Source: Nephrocerus scutellatus (lineage: Eukaryota; Arthropoda; Insecta; Diptera; Pipunculidae). Taken from it: a stretch of DNA of 64,000 nt. Position numbers and translations under genes: made by a program. Below, piece after piece: positions 43,201-57,907 of the stretch. The notes beneath the pieces were generated by a model. The model worked only from the letters and a program-made list of their open reading frames with translations. It was not told the DNA's origin and made no database searches. The stretch is from positions 66,112,219-66,176,218 of the forward strand of contig OX352763.1 of NCBI GenBank assembly GCA_947095585.1, written 5' to 3'. The first letter of the stretch is position 1, and each line of letters begins with the position of its first letter.

Positions 43201-46200
43201 TTTGTTCACCTCAAGTCAATCAATGCACCTGCATATTATTACATAGATACATATTTCATATTTCGCCAACTTTGAAATTGTCTTTTTTATATTCCTTAAT
43301 TCGCATTTAATCAAATTACACTTTGTTCACCTCAAGTCAATCAATGCACCTGCATATTATTACATACATACATATTTCATATTTCGCCAACTTTGAAATT
43401 GTCTTTTTTATATTCCTTATTTCGCATTTAATCAAATTACACTTTGTTCACCTCAAGTCAATCAATGCACCTGCATATTATTACATACATACATATTTCA
43501 TATTTCGCCAACTTTGAAATTGTCTTTTTTATATTCCTTAATTCGCATTTAATCAAATTACACTTTGTTCACCTCAAGTCAATCATGCACCTGCATATTA
43601 TTACATACATACATATTTCATATTTCACCAACTTTGAAATTGTCTTTTTTATATTCCTTAATTCGCATTTAATCAAATTACACTTTGTTCACCTCAAGTC
43701 AATCAATGCACCTGCATATTATTACATACATACATATTTCATATTTCGCCAACTTTGAAATTGTCTTTTTTATATTCCTTATTTCGCATTTAATCAAAGT
43801 ACACTTTGTTCACCTCAAGTCAATCAATGCACCTGCATATTATTACATACATACATATTTCATATTTCGCCAACTTTGAAATTGTCTTTTTATATTCCTT
43901 AATTCGCATTTAATCAAATTACAATTTGCTTACCTCAAGTTAATCAATGCACCTGCATATTATTACATACATACATATTTCATATTTCGCCAACTTTGAA
44001 ATTGTCTTTTTTATATTCCTTAATTCGCATTTAATCAAATTACACTTTGTTCACCTCAAGTCAATCAATGCACCTGCATATTATTACATACATACATATT
44101 TCATATTTCGCCAACTTTGAAATTGTCTTTTTTATATTCCTTAATTCGCATTTAATCAAATTACACTTTGTTCACCTCAAGTCAATCAATGCACCTGCAT
44201 ATTATTACATACATACATATTTCATATTTCGCCAACTTTGAAATTGTCTTTTTTATATTCCTTAATTCGCATTTAATCAAATTACACTTTGTTCACCTCA
44301 AGTCAATCAATGCACCTGCATATTATTACATACATACATATTTCATATTTCGCCAACTTTGAAATTGTCTTTTTTATATTCCTTATTTCGCATTTATTCA
44401 AAGTACACTTTGTTCACCTCAAGTCAATCAATGCACCTGCATATTATTACATACATACATATTTCATATTTCGCCAACTTTGAAATTGTCTTTTTTATAT
44501 TCCTTAAATCGCATTTAATCAAATTACACTTTGTTCACCTCAAGTCAATCAATGCACCTGCATATTATTACATACATACATATTTCATATTTCGCCAACT
44601 TTGAAATTGTCTTTTTTATATTCCTTATTTCGCATTTAATCAAATTACACTTTGTTCACCTCAAATCAATCAATGCACCTGCATATTATTACATAGATAC
44701 ATATTTCATATTTCGCCAACTTTGAAATTGTCTTTTTTATATTCCTTAATTCGCATTTAATCAAATTACACTTTGTTCACCTCAAGTCAATCAATGCACC
44801 TGCATATTATTACATACATACATATTTCATATTTCGCCAACTTTGAAATTGTCTTTTTTATATTCCTTAATTCGCATTTAATCAAATTACACTTTGTTCA
44901 CCTCAAGTCAATCAATGCACCTGCATATTATTACATACATACATATTTCATATTTCGCCAACTTTGAAATTGTCTTTTTTATATTCCTTAATTCGCATTT
45001 AATCAAATTACACTTTGTTCACCTCAAGTCAATCAATGCACCTGCATATTATTACATACATACATATTTCATATTTCGCCAACTTTGAAATTGTCTTTTT
45101 TATATTCCTTAATTCGCATTTAATCAAATTACACTTTGTTCACCTCAAGTCAATCAATGCACCTGCATATTATTACATACATACATATTTCATATTTCGC
45201 CAACTTTGAAATTGTCTTTTTTATATTCCTTAATTCGCATTTAATCAAATTACACTTTGTTCACCTCAAGTCAATCAATGCACCTGCATATTATTACATA
45301 CATACATATTTCATATTTCGCCAACTTTGAAATTGTCTTTTTTATATTCCTTAATTCGCATTTAATCAAATTACACTTTGTTCACCTCAAGTCAATCAAT
45401 GCACCTGCATATTATTACATACATACATATTTCATATTTCGCCAACTTTGAAATTGTCTTTTTTATATTCCTTAATTCGCATTTAATCAAATTACACTTT
45501 GTTCACCTCAAGTCAATCAATGCACCTGCATATTATTACATACATACATATTTCATATTTCGCCAACTTTGAAATTGTCTTTTTTATATTTCTTAATTCG
45601 CATTTAATCAAATTACACTTTGTTCACCTCAAGTCAATCAATGCACCTGCATATTATTACATACATACATATTTCATATTTCGCCAACTTTGAAATTGTC
45701 TTTTTTATATTTCTTAATTCGCATTTAATCAAATTACACTTTGTTCACCTCAAGTCAATCAATGCACCTGCATATTATTACATACATACATATTTCATAT
45801 TTCGCCAACTTTGAAATTGTCTTTTTTATATTCCTTAATTCGCATTTAATCAAATTAAACTTTGTTCACCTCAAGTCAATCAATGCACCTGCATATTATT
45901 ACATACATACATATTTCATATTCGCCAACTTTGAAATTGTCTTTTTTATATTCCTTAATTCGCATTTAATCAAATTACACTTTGTTCACCTCAAGTCAAT
46001 CAATGCACCTGCATATTATTACATACATACATATTTCATATTTCGCCAACTTTGAAATTGCTTTTTTATATTCCTTAATTCGCATTTAATCAAATTACAC
46101 TTTGTTCACCTCAAGTCAATCAATGCACGTGCATATTATTACATACATACATATTTCATATTTCGCCAACTTTGAAATTGTCTTTTTTATATTTCTTAAT

Positions 46201-49200
46201 TCGCATTTAATCAAATTACACTTTGTTCACCTCAAGTCAATCAATGCACCTGCATATTATTACATACATACATATTTCATATTTCGCCAACTTTGAAATT
46301 GTCTTTTTTATATTTCTTAATTCGCATTTAATCAAATTACACTTTGTTCACCTCAAGTCAATCAATGCACCTACATATTATTACATACATACATATTTCA
46401 TATTTCGCCAACTTTGAAATTGCTTTTTTATATTCCTTAATTCGCATTTAATCAAATTACACTTTTTTCACCTCAAGTCAATCAATGCACCTGCATATTA
46501 TTACATACATACATATTTCATATTTCGCCAACTTTGAAATTGTCTTTTTTATATTTCTTAATTCGCATTTAATCAAATTACACTTTGTTCACCTCAAGTC
46601 AATCAATGCACCTGCATATTATTACATACATACATATTTCATATTTCGCCAACTTTGAAATTGTCTTTTTTATATTTCTTAATTCGCATTTAATCAAATT
46701 ACACTTTGTTCACCTCAAGTCAATCAATGCCCCTGCATATTATTACATACATACATATTTCATATTTCGCCAACTTTGAAATTGTCTTTTTTATATTTCT
46801 TAATTCGCATTTAATCAAATTACACTTTGTTCACCTCAAGTCAATCAATGCACCTGCATATTATTACATACATACATATTTCATATTTCGCCAACTTTGA
46901 AATTGTCTTTTTTATATTCCTTAATTCGCATTTAATCAAATTACACTTTGTTCACCTCAAGTCAATCAATGCACCTGCATATTATTACATACATACATAT
47001 TTCATATTTCGCCAACTTTGAAATTGTCTTTTTTATATTTCTTAATTCGCATTTAATCAAATTACACTTTGTTCACCTCAAGTCAATCAATGCACCTGCA
47101 TATTATTACATACATACATATTTCATATTTCGCCAACTTTGAAATTGTCTTTTTTATATTCCTTAATTCGCATTTAATCAAATTACACTTTGTTCACCTC
47201 AAGTCAATCAATGCACCTGCATATTATTACATACATACATATTTCATATTTCGCCAACTTTGAAATTGTCTTTTTTATATTTCTTAATTCGCATTTAATC
47301 AAATTACACTTTGTTCACCTCAAGTCAATCAATGCACCTGCATATTATTACATACATACATATTTCATATTTCGCCAACTTTGAAATTGTCTTTTTTATA
47401 TTTCTTAATTCGCATTTAATCAAATTACACTTTGTTCACCTCAAGTCAATCAATGCACCTGCATATTATTACATACATACATATTTCATATTCGCCAACT
47501 TTGAAATTGTCTTTTTTATATTCCTTAATTCGCATTTAATCAAATTACACTTTCTTCACCTCAAGTCAATCAATGCACCTGCATATTATTACATACATAC
47601 ATATTTCATATTTCGCCAACTTTGAAATTGCTTTTTTATATTCCTTAATTCGCATTTAATCAAATTACACTTTGTTCACCTCAAGTCAATCAATGCACCT
47701 GCATATTATTACATACATACATATTTCATATTTCGCCAACTTTGAAATTGTCTTTTTTATATTCCTTAATTCGCATTTAATCAAATTACACTTTGTTCAC
47801 CTCAAGTCAATCAATGCACCTGCATATTATTACATACATACATATTTCATATTTCGCCAACTTTGAAATTGTCTTTTTTATATTCCTTAATTCGCATTTA
47901 ATCAAATTACACTTTGTTCACCTCAAGTCAATCAATGCACCTGCATATTATTACATACATACATATTTCATATTTCGCCAACTTTGAAATTGTCTTTTTT
48001 ATATTCCTTAATTCGCATTTAATCAAATTACAATTTGCTCACCTCAAGTCAATCAATGCACCTGCATATTATTACATACATACATATTTCATATTCGCCA
48101 ACTTTGAAATTGTCTTTTTTATATTCCTTAATTCGCATTTAATCAAATTACACTTTGTTCACCTCAAGTCAATCAATGCACCTGCATATTATTACATACA
48201 TACATATTTCATATTCGCCAACTTTGAAATTGTCTTTTTTATATTCCTTAATTCGCATTTAATCAAATTACACTTTGTTCACCTCAAGTCAATCAATGCA
48301 CCTGCATATTATTACATACATACATATTTCATATTCGCCAACTTTGAAATTGTCTTTTTTATATTCCTTAATTCGCATTTAATCAAATTACACTTTGTTC
48401 ACCTCAAGTCAATCAATGCACCTGCATATTATTACATACATACATATTTCATATTTCGCCAACTTTGAAATTGTCTTTTTTATATTCCTTAATTCGCATT
48501 TAATCAAATTACACTTTGTTCACCTCAAGTCAATCAATGCACCTGCATATTATTACATACATACATATTTCATATTTCGCCAACTTTGAAATTGTCTGTT
48601 TTATATTCCTTAATTCGCATTTAATCAAATTACACTTTGTTCACCTCAAGTCAATCAATGCACCTGCATATTATTACATACATACATATTTCATATTTCG
48701 CCAACTTTGAAATTGCTTTTTTATATTCCTTAATTCGCATTTAATCAAATTACACTTTGTTCACCTCAAGTCAATCAATGCACCTGCATATTATTACATA
48801 CATACATATTTCATATTTCGCCAACTTTGAAATTGTCTTTTTTATATTCCTTAATTCGCATTTAATCAAATTACACTTTGTTCACCTCAAGTCAATCAAT
48901 GCACCTGCATATTGTTACATACATACATATTTCATATTCGCCAACTTTGAAATTGTCTTTTTTATATTCCTTAATTCGCATTTAATCAAATTACACTTTG
49001 TTCACCTCAAGTCAATCAATGCACCTGCATATTATTACATACATACATATTTCATATTTCGCCAACTTTGAAATTGTCTGTTTTATATTCCTTAATTCGC
49101 ATTTAATCAAATTACACTTTGTTCACCTCAAGTCAATCAATGCACCTGCATATTATTACATACATACATATTTCATATTTCGCCAACTTTGAAATTGTCT

Positions 49201-52200
49201 TTTTTATATTCCTTAATTCGCATTTAATCAAATTACACTTTGTTCACCTCAAGTCAATCAATGCACCTGCATATTGTTACATACATACATATTTCATATT
49301 CGCCAACTTTGAAATTGTCTTTTTTATATTCCTTAATTCGCATTTAATCAAATTACACTTTGTTCACCTCAAGTCAATCAATGCACCTGCATATTATTAC
49401 ATACATACATATTTCATATTCGCCAACTTTGAAATTGTCTTTTTTATATTCCTTAATTCGCATTTAATCAAATTACACTTTGTTCACCTCAAGTCAATCA
49501 ATGCACCTGCATATTATTACATACATACATATTTCATATTCGCCAACTTTGAAATTGTCTTTTTTATATTCCTTAATTCGCATTTAATCAAATTACACTT
49601 TGTTCACCTCAAGTCAATCAATGCACCTGCATATTATTACATACATACATATTTCATATTTCGCCAACTTTGAAATTGTCTTTTTTATATTCTTTAATTC
49701 GCATTTAATCAAATTACACTTTGTTCACCTCAAGTCAATCAATGCACCTGCATATTATTACATACATACATATTTCATATTTCGCCAACTTTGAAATTGT
49801 CTGTTTTATATTCCTTAATTCGCATTTAATCAAATTACACTTTGTTCACCTCAAGTCAATCAATGCACCTGCATATTATTACATACATACATATTTCATA
49901 TTTCGCCAACTTTGAAATTGTCTGTTTTATATTCCTTAATTCGCATTTAATCAAATTACACTTTGTTCACCTCAAGTCAATCAATGCACCTGCATATTAT
50001 TACATACATACATATTTCATATTTCGCCAACTTTGAAATTGTCTTTTTTATATTCCTTAATTCGCATTTAATCAAATTACACTTTGTTCACCTCAAGTCA
50101 ATCAATGCACCTGCATATTATTACATACATACATATTTCATATTTCGGCAACTTTGAAATTGTCTTTTTTATATTCCTTAATTCGCATTTAATCAAATTA
50201 CACTTTGTTCACCTCAAGTCAATCAATGCACCTGCATATTATTACATACATACATATTTCATATTTCGCCAACTGTGAAATTGTCTTTTTTATATTCCTT
50301 AATTCGCATTTAATCAAATTACACTTTGTTCACCTCAAGTCAATCAATGCACCTGCATATTATTACATACATACATATTTCATATTTCGCCAACTTTGAA
50401 ATTGTCTTTTTTATATTCCTTAATTCGCATTTAATCAAATTACACTTTGTTCACCTCAAGTCAATCAATGCACCTGCATATTATTACATACATACATATT
50501 TCATATTTCGCCAACTTTGAAATTGTACTTTTTATATTCCTTAATTCGCATTTAATCAAATTACACTTTGTTCACCTCAAGTCAATCAATGCACCTGCAT
50601 ATTATTACATACATACATATTTCATATTTCGCCAACTTTGAAATTGTCTTTTTTATATTCCTTAATTCGCATTTAATCAAATTACACTTTGTTCACCTCA
50701 AGTCAATCAATGCACCTGCATATTATTACATACATACATATTTCATATTTCGGCAACTTTGAAATTGTCTTTTTTATATTCCTTAATTCGCATTTAATCA
50801 AATTACACTTTGTTCACCTCAAGTCAATCAATGCACCTGCATATTATTACATACATACATATTTCATATTTCGCCAACTTTGAAATTGTCTTTTTTATAT
50901 TCCTTAATTCGCATTTAATCAAATTACACTTTGTTCACCTCAAGTCAATCAATGCACCTGCATATTATTACATACATACATATTTCATATTTCGCCAACT
51001 TTGAAATTGTCTTTTTTTATATTCCTTAATTCGCATTTAATCAAATTACACTTTGTTCACCTCAAGTCAATCAATGCTCCTGCATATTATTACATACATA
51101 CATATTTCATATTTCGCCAACTTTGAAATTGTCTTTTTTATATTCCTTAATTCGCATTTAATCAAATTACACTTTGTTCACCTCAAGTCAATCAATGCAC
51201 CTGCATATTATTACATACATACATATTTCATATTTCGCCAACTTTGAAATTGTCTTTTTTATATTCCTTAATTCGCATTTAATCAAATTACACTTTGTTC
51301 ACCTCAAGTCAATCAATGCACCTGCATATTATTACATAAATACATATTTCATATTTCGCCAACTTTGAAATTGTCTTTTTTATATTCCTTAATTCGCATT
51401 TAATCAAATTACACTTTGTTCACCTCAAGTCAATCAATGCACCTGCATATTATTACATACATACATATTTCATATTTCGCCAACTTTGAAATTGTCTTTT
51501 TTATATTCCTTAATTCGCATTTAATCAAATTACAATTTGCTCACCTCAAGTTAATCAATGCACCTGCATATTATTACATACATACATATTTCATATTTCG
51601 CCAACTTTGAAATTGTCTTTTTTATATTCCTTAATTCGCATTTAATCAAATTACAATTTGCTCACCTCAAGTTAATCAATGCACCTGCATATTATTACAT
51701 ACATACATATTTCATATTTCGCCAACTTTGAAATTGTCTTTTTTATATTCCTTAATTCGCATTTAATCAAATTACACTTTGTTCACCTCAAGTCAATCAA
51801 TGCACCTGCATATTATTACATACATACATATTTCATATTTCGCCAACTTTGAAATTGTCTTTTTTATATTCCTTAATTCGAATTTAATCAAATTACACTT
51901 TGTTCACCTCAAGTCAATCAATGCACCTGCATATTATTACATACATACATATTTCATATTTCGCCAACTTTGAAATTGTCTTTTTTATATTCCTTAATTC
52001 GCATTTAATCAAATTACACTTTGTTCACCTCAAGTCAATCAATGCACCTGCATATTATTACATACATACATATTTCATATTTCGCCAACTTTGAAATTGT
52101 CTTTTTTATATTCCTTAATTCGCATTTAATCAAATTACACTTTGTTCACCTCAAGTCAATCAATGCACCTGCATATTATTACATACATACATATTTCATA

Positions 52201-55200
52201 TTTCGCCAACTTTGAAATTGTCTTTTTTATATTCCTTAATTCGCATTTAATCAAATTACACTTTGTTCACCTCAAGTCAATCAATGCACCTGCATATTAT
52301 TACATACATACATATTTCATATTTCGCCAACTTTGAAATTGTCTTTTTTATATTCCTTAATTCGAATTTAATCAAATTACACTTTGTTCACCTCAAGTCA
52401 ATCAATGCACCTTCATATTATTACATACATACATATTTCATATTTCGCCAACTTTGAAATTGTCTTTTTTATATTCCTTAATTCGCATTTAATCAAATTA
52501 CACTTTGTTCACCTCAAGTCAATCAATGCACCTGCATATTATTACATACATACATATTTCATATTTCGCCAACTTTGAAATTGTCTTTTTTATATTCCTT
52601 AATTCGCATTTAATCAAATTACACTTTGTTCACCTCAAGTCAATCAATGCACCTGCATATTATTACATACATACATATTTCATATTTCGCCAACTTTGAA
52701 ATTGTCTTTTTTATATTCCTTAATTCGAATTTAATCAAATTACACTTTGTTCACCTCAAGTCAATCAATGCACCTGCATATTATTACATACATACATATT
52801 TCATATTTCGCCAACTTTGAAATTGTCTTTTTTATATTCCTTAATTCGAATTTAATCAAATTACACTTTGTTCACCTCAAGTCAATCAATGCACCTGCAT
52901 ATTATTACATACATACATATTTCATATTTCGCCAACTTTGAAATTGTCTTTTTTATATTCCTTAATTCGAATTTAATCAAATTACACTTTGTTCACCTCA
53001 AGTCAATCAATGCACCTGCATATTATTACATACATACATATTTCATATTTCGCCAAATTTGAAATTGTCTTTTTTATATTCCTTAATTCGAATTTAATCA
53101 AATTACACTTTGTTCACCTCAAGTCAATCAATGCACCTGCATATTATTACATACATACATATTTCATATTTCGCCAACTTTGAAATTGTCTTTTTTATAT
53201 TCCTTAATTCGAATTTAATCAAATTACACTTTGTTCACCTCAAGTCAATCAATGCACCTGCATATTATTACATACATACATATTTCATATTTCGCCAACT
53301 TTGAAATGGTCTTTTTTATATTCCTTAATTCGCATTTAATCAAATTACACTTTCTTCACCTCAAGTCAATCAATGCACCTGCATATTATTACATACATAC
53401 ATATTTCATATTTCGCCAACTTTGAAATTGTCTTTTTTATATTCCTTAATTCGAATTTAATCAAATTACACTTTGTTCACCTCAAGTCAATCAATGCACC
53501 TGCATATTATTACATACATACATATTTCATATTTCGCCAACTTTGAAATTGTCTTTTTTATATTCCTTAATTCGAATTTAATTAAATTACACTTTGTTCA
53601 CCTCAAGTCAATCAATGCACCTGCATATTATTACATACATACATATTTCATATTTCGCCAACTTTGAAATTGTCTTTTTTATATTCCTTAATTCGCATTT
53701 AATCAAATTACAATTTGCTCACCTCAAGTCAATCAATGCACCTGCATATTATTACATACATACATATTTCATATTTCGCCAACTTTGAAATTGTCTTTTT
53801 TATATTCCTTAATTCGAATTTAATCAAATTACACTTTGTTCACCTCAAGTCAATCAATGCACCTGCATATTATTACATACATACATATTTCATATTTCGC
53901 CAACTTTGAAATTGTCTTTTTTATATTCCTTAATTCGAATTTAATTAAATTACACTTTGTTCACCTCAAGTCAATCAATGCACCTGCATATTATTACATA
54001 CATACATATTTCATATTTCGCCAACTTTGAAATTGTCTTTTTTATATTCCTTAATTCGCATTTAATCAAATTACAATTTGCTCACCTCAAGTCAATCAAT
54101 GCACCTGCATATTATTACATACATACATATTTCATATTTCGCCAACTTTGAAATTGTCTTTTTTATATTCCTTAATTCGAATTTAATCAAATTACAATTT
54201 GTTCACCGCAAGTCAATCAATGCACCTGCATATTATTACATACATACATATTTCATATTTCGCCAACTTTGAAATTATCTTTTTTATATTCCTTAATTCG
54301 CATTTAATCAAATTACACTTTGTTCACCTCAAGTCAATCAATGCACCGGCATATTATTACATACATAGATATTTCATATTTCGCCAACTTTGAAATTGTC
54401 TTTTTTATATTCCTTAATTCGAATTTAATCAAATTACAATTTGCTCACCTCAAGTCAATCAATGCACCTGCATATTATTACATACATACATATTTCATAT
54501 TTCGCCAACTTTGAAATTGTCTTTTTTATATTCCTTAATTCGAATTTAATCAAATTACAATTTGTTCACCTCAAGTCAATCAATGCACCTGCATATTATT
54601 ACATACATACATATTTCATATTTCGCCAACTTTGAAATTATCTTTTTTATATTCCTTAATTCGCATTTAATCAAATTACACTTTGTTCACCTCAAGTCAA
54701 TCAATGCACCGGCATATTATTACATACATACATATTTCATATTTCGCCAACTTTGAAATTGTCTTTTTTATATTCCTTAATTCGCATTTAATCAAATTAC
54801 AATTTGTTCACCTCAAGTCAATCAATGCACCTGCATATTATTACATACATACATATTTCATATTTCGCCAACTTTGAAATTGTCTTTTTTATATTCCTTA
54901 ATTCGCATTTAATCAAATTACAATTTGCTCACCTCAAGTCAATCAATGCACCTGCATATTATTACATACATACATATTTCATATTTAGCCAACTTTGAAA
55001 TTGTCTTTTTTATATTCCTTAATTCGAATTTAATCAAATTACAATTTGTTCACCTCAAGTCAATCAATGCACCTGCATATTATTACATACATACACATTT
55101 CATATTTCGCCAACTTTGAAATTATCTTTTTTATATTCCTTAATTCGCATTTAATCAAATTACACTTTGTTCACCTCAAGTCAATCAATGCACCGGCATA

Positions 55201-57735
55201 TTATTACATACATACATATTTCATATTTCGCCAACTTTAAAATTGTCTTTTTTATATTCCTTAATTCGCATTTAATCAAATTACACTTTGTTCACCTCAA
55301 GTCAATCAATGCACCTGCATATTATTACATACATACATATTTCATATTTCGCCAACTTTGAAATTATCTTTTTTATATTCCTTAATTCGCATTTAATCAA
55401 ATTACACTTTGTTCACCTCAAGTCAATCAATGCACCGGCATATTATTAGATACATACATATTTCATATTTCGCCAACTTTGAAATTGTCTTTTTTATATT
55501 CCTTAATTCGCATTTAATCAAATTACAATTTGCTCACCTCAAGTCAATCAATGCACCTGCATATTATTACATACATACATATTTCATATTTCGCCAACTT
55601 TGAAATTGTCTTTTTTATATTCCTTAATTCGAATTTAATCAAATTACAATTTGTTCACCTCAAGTCAATCAATGCACCTGCATATTATTACATACATACA
55701 TATTTCATATTTCGCCAACTTTGAAATTGTCTTTTTTATATTCCTTAATTCGAATTTAATCAAATTACAATTTGCTCACCTCAAGTCAATCAATGCACCT
55801 GCATATTATTACATACATACATATTTCATATTTAGCCAACTTTGAAATTGTCTTTTTTATATTCCTTAATTCGAATTTAATCAAATTACAATTTGTTCAC
55901 CTCAAGTCAATCAATGCACCTGCATATTATTACATACATACATATTTCATATTTCGCCAACTTTGAAATTATCTTTTTTATATTCCTTAATTCGCATTTA
56001 ATCAAATTACACTTTGTTCACCTCAAGTCAATCAATGCACCTGCATATTATTACATACATACATATTTCATATTTCGCCAACTTTGAAATTGTCTTTTTT
56101 ACATTCATTAATTCGCATTTAATCAAATTACAATTTGCTCACCTCAAGTCAATCAATGCACCTGCATATTATTACATACATACATATTTCATATTTCGCC
56201 AACTTTGAAATTGTCTTTTTTATATTCCTTAATTCGCATTTAATCAAATTACACTTTGTTCACCTCAAGTCAATCAATGCACCTGCATATTATTACATAC
56301 ATACATATTTCATATTTCGCCAACTTTGAAATTGTCTTTTTTATATTCCTTAATTCGCATTTAATCAAATTACACTTTGTTCACCTCAAGTCAATCAATG
56401 CACCTGCATATTATTACATACATACATATTTCATATTTCGCCAACTTTGAAATTGTCTTTTTTATATTCCTTAATTCGAATTTAATCAAATTACAATTTG
56501 CTCACCTCAAGTCAATCAATGCACCTGCATATTATTACATACATACATATTTCATATTTCGCCAACTTTGAAATTGTCTTTTTTATATTCCTTAATTCGC
56601 ATTTAATCAAATTACAATTTGTTCACCTCAAGTCAATCAATGGACCTGCATATTATTACATACATACATATTTCATATTTCGCCAACTTTGAAATTGTCT
56701 TTTTTATATTCCTTAATTCGCATTTAATCAAATTACACTTTGTTCACCTCAAGTCAATCAATGCACCTGCATATTATTACATACATACATATTTCATATT
56801 TCGCCAACTTTGAAATTGTCTTTTTTATATTCCTTAATTCGCATTTAATCAAATTACACTTTGTTCACCTCAAGTCAATCAATGGACCTGCATATTATTA
56901 CATACATACATATTTCATATTTCGCCAACTTTGAAATTGTCTTTTTTATATTCCTTAATTCGCATTTAATCAAATTACACTTTGTTCACCTCAAGTCAAT
57001 CAATGCACCTGCATATTATTACATACATACATATTTCATATTTCGCCAACTTTGAAATTGTCTTTTTTATATTCCTTAATTCGCATTTAATCAAATTACA
57101 ATTTGTTCACCTCAAGTCAATCAATGCACCTGCATATTATTACATACATACATATTTCATATTTCGCCAACTTTGAAATTGTCTTTTTTATATTCCTTAA
57201 TTCGCATTTAATCAAATTACAATTTGTTCACCTCAAGTCAATCAATGCACCTGCATATTATTACATACATACATATTTCATATTTCGCCAACTTTGAAAT
57301 TGTCTTTTTTATATTCCTTAATTCGCATTTAATCAAATTACACTTTGTTCACCTCAAGTCAATCAATGCACCTGCATATTATTACATACATACATATTTC
57401 ATATTTCGCCAACTTTGAAATTGTCTTTTTTATATTCCTTAATTCGCATTTAATCAAATTACAATTTGTTCACCTCAAGTCAATCAATGCACCTGCATAT
57501 TATTACATACATACATATTTCATATTTCGCCAACTTTGAAATTGCCTTTTTTATATTCCTTAATTCGCATTTAATCAAATTACACTTTGTTCACCTCAAG
57601 TCAATCAATGCACCTGCATATTATTACATACATACATATTTCATATTTCGCCAACTTTGAAATTGTCTTTTTTATATTCCTTAATTCGCATTTAATCAAA
57701 TTACAATTTGCTCACCTCAAGTCAATCAATGCACT
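37276..57735. repeat. 121-bp satellite array, about 169 head-to-tail units (20.5 kb)
   Basis: Unit landmarks: GCATTTAATCAAATTACACT, TTGTTCACCTCAAGTCAATC, AATGCACCTGCATATTATTA, CATACATACATATTTC, GCCAACTTTGAAATTG, then TCTTTTTTATATTCCTTAAT. The unit length is 121 bp in most copies, with 119-, 120- and 122-bp variants. The array runs in one orientation without spacers or foreign insertions. Variants cluster regionally: TTATTTCGC (38-44 kb), TTTCTTAATT (45.5-47.5 kb), GTCTGTTTT (48.6-50 kb), TTCGAATTT (51.8-56.5 kb), ACAATTTGCTC (scattered). One short unit of 84 bases is near 42250. About 70% A+T. It abuts Gypsy protease sequence on the left and the Gypsy LTR tail on the right. Confidence 0.97.
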
Positions 57736-57907
57736 TGCCCATATAATTTGTATTGTATTCATATTACAAAGTAAGCATAAAATATGTATAAAAGACCATG
57801 TAAAAATTGTTATAATTGAAGTTTTGTGAATAAATTTGAATACGGCGTTACGCTGCCCAAAAATTAATTGTGCATTTTTTGGAAAGCCTCCTGGTCTAAA
57901 CCTTAAC
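57736..57907 (+). repeat. 3' LTR tail of the 17.6-type Gypsy
   Basis: It matches 34810-34980 with a few differences: TATAAAAG at 57787-57794, AATAAA at 57829-57834, end AAACCTTAAC at 57907. The next bases (TCGCGTGC) are not primer-site sequence, so this is the outer edge of the element. Confidence 0.88.

Noticed and set aside
37276..57735. CRISPR-like array
   Set aside because: The units are contiguous with no unique spacers, and this is a eukaryotic sequence.
37276..57735. Array as a pure assembly artefact
   Set aside because: Units carry many different, regionally ordered substitutions and length variants, which a collapsed or looped assembly would not create. The exact copy number may still be wrong.
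37296..57829. More than a hundred overlapping 64-residue frames (MFTSSQSMHLHIITY...) along the array, some fused to 104 or 184 residues
   Set aside because: They are translations of a 121-bp satellite. 121 is not a multiple of three, each frame stops after about 1.6 units, and longer ones occur only where a unit lost one base. There is no sign of codon-level constraint.
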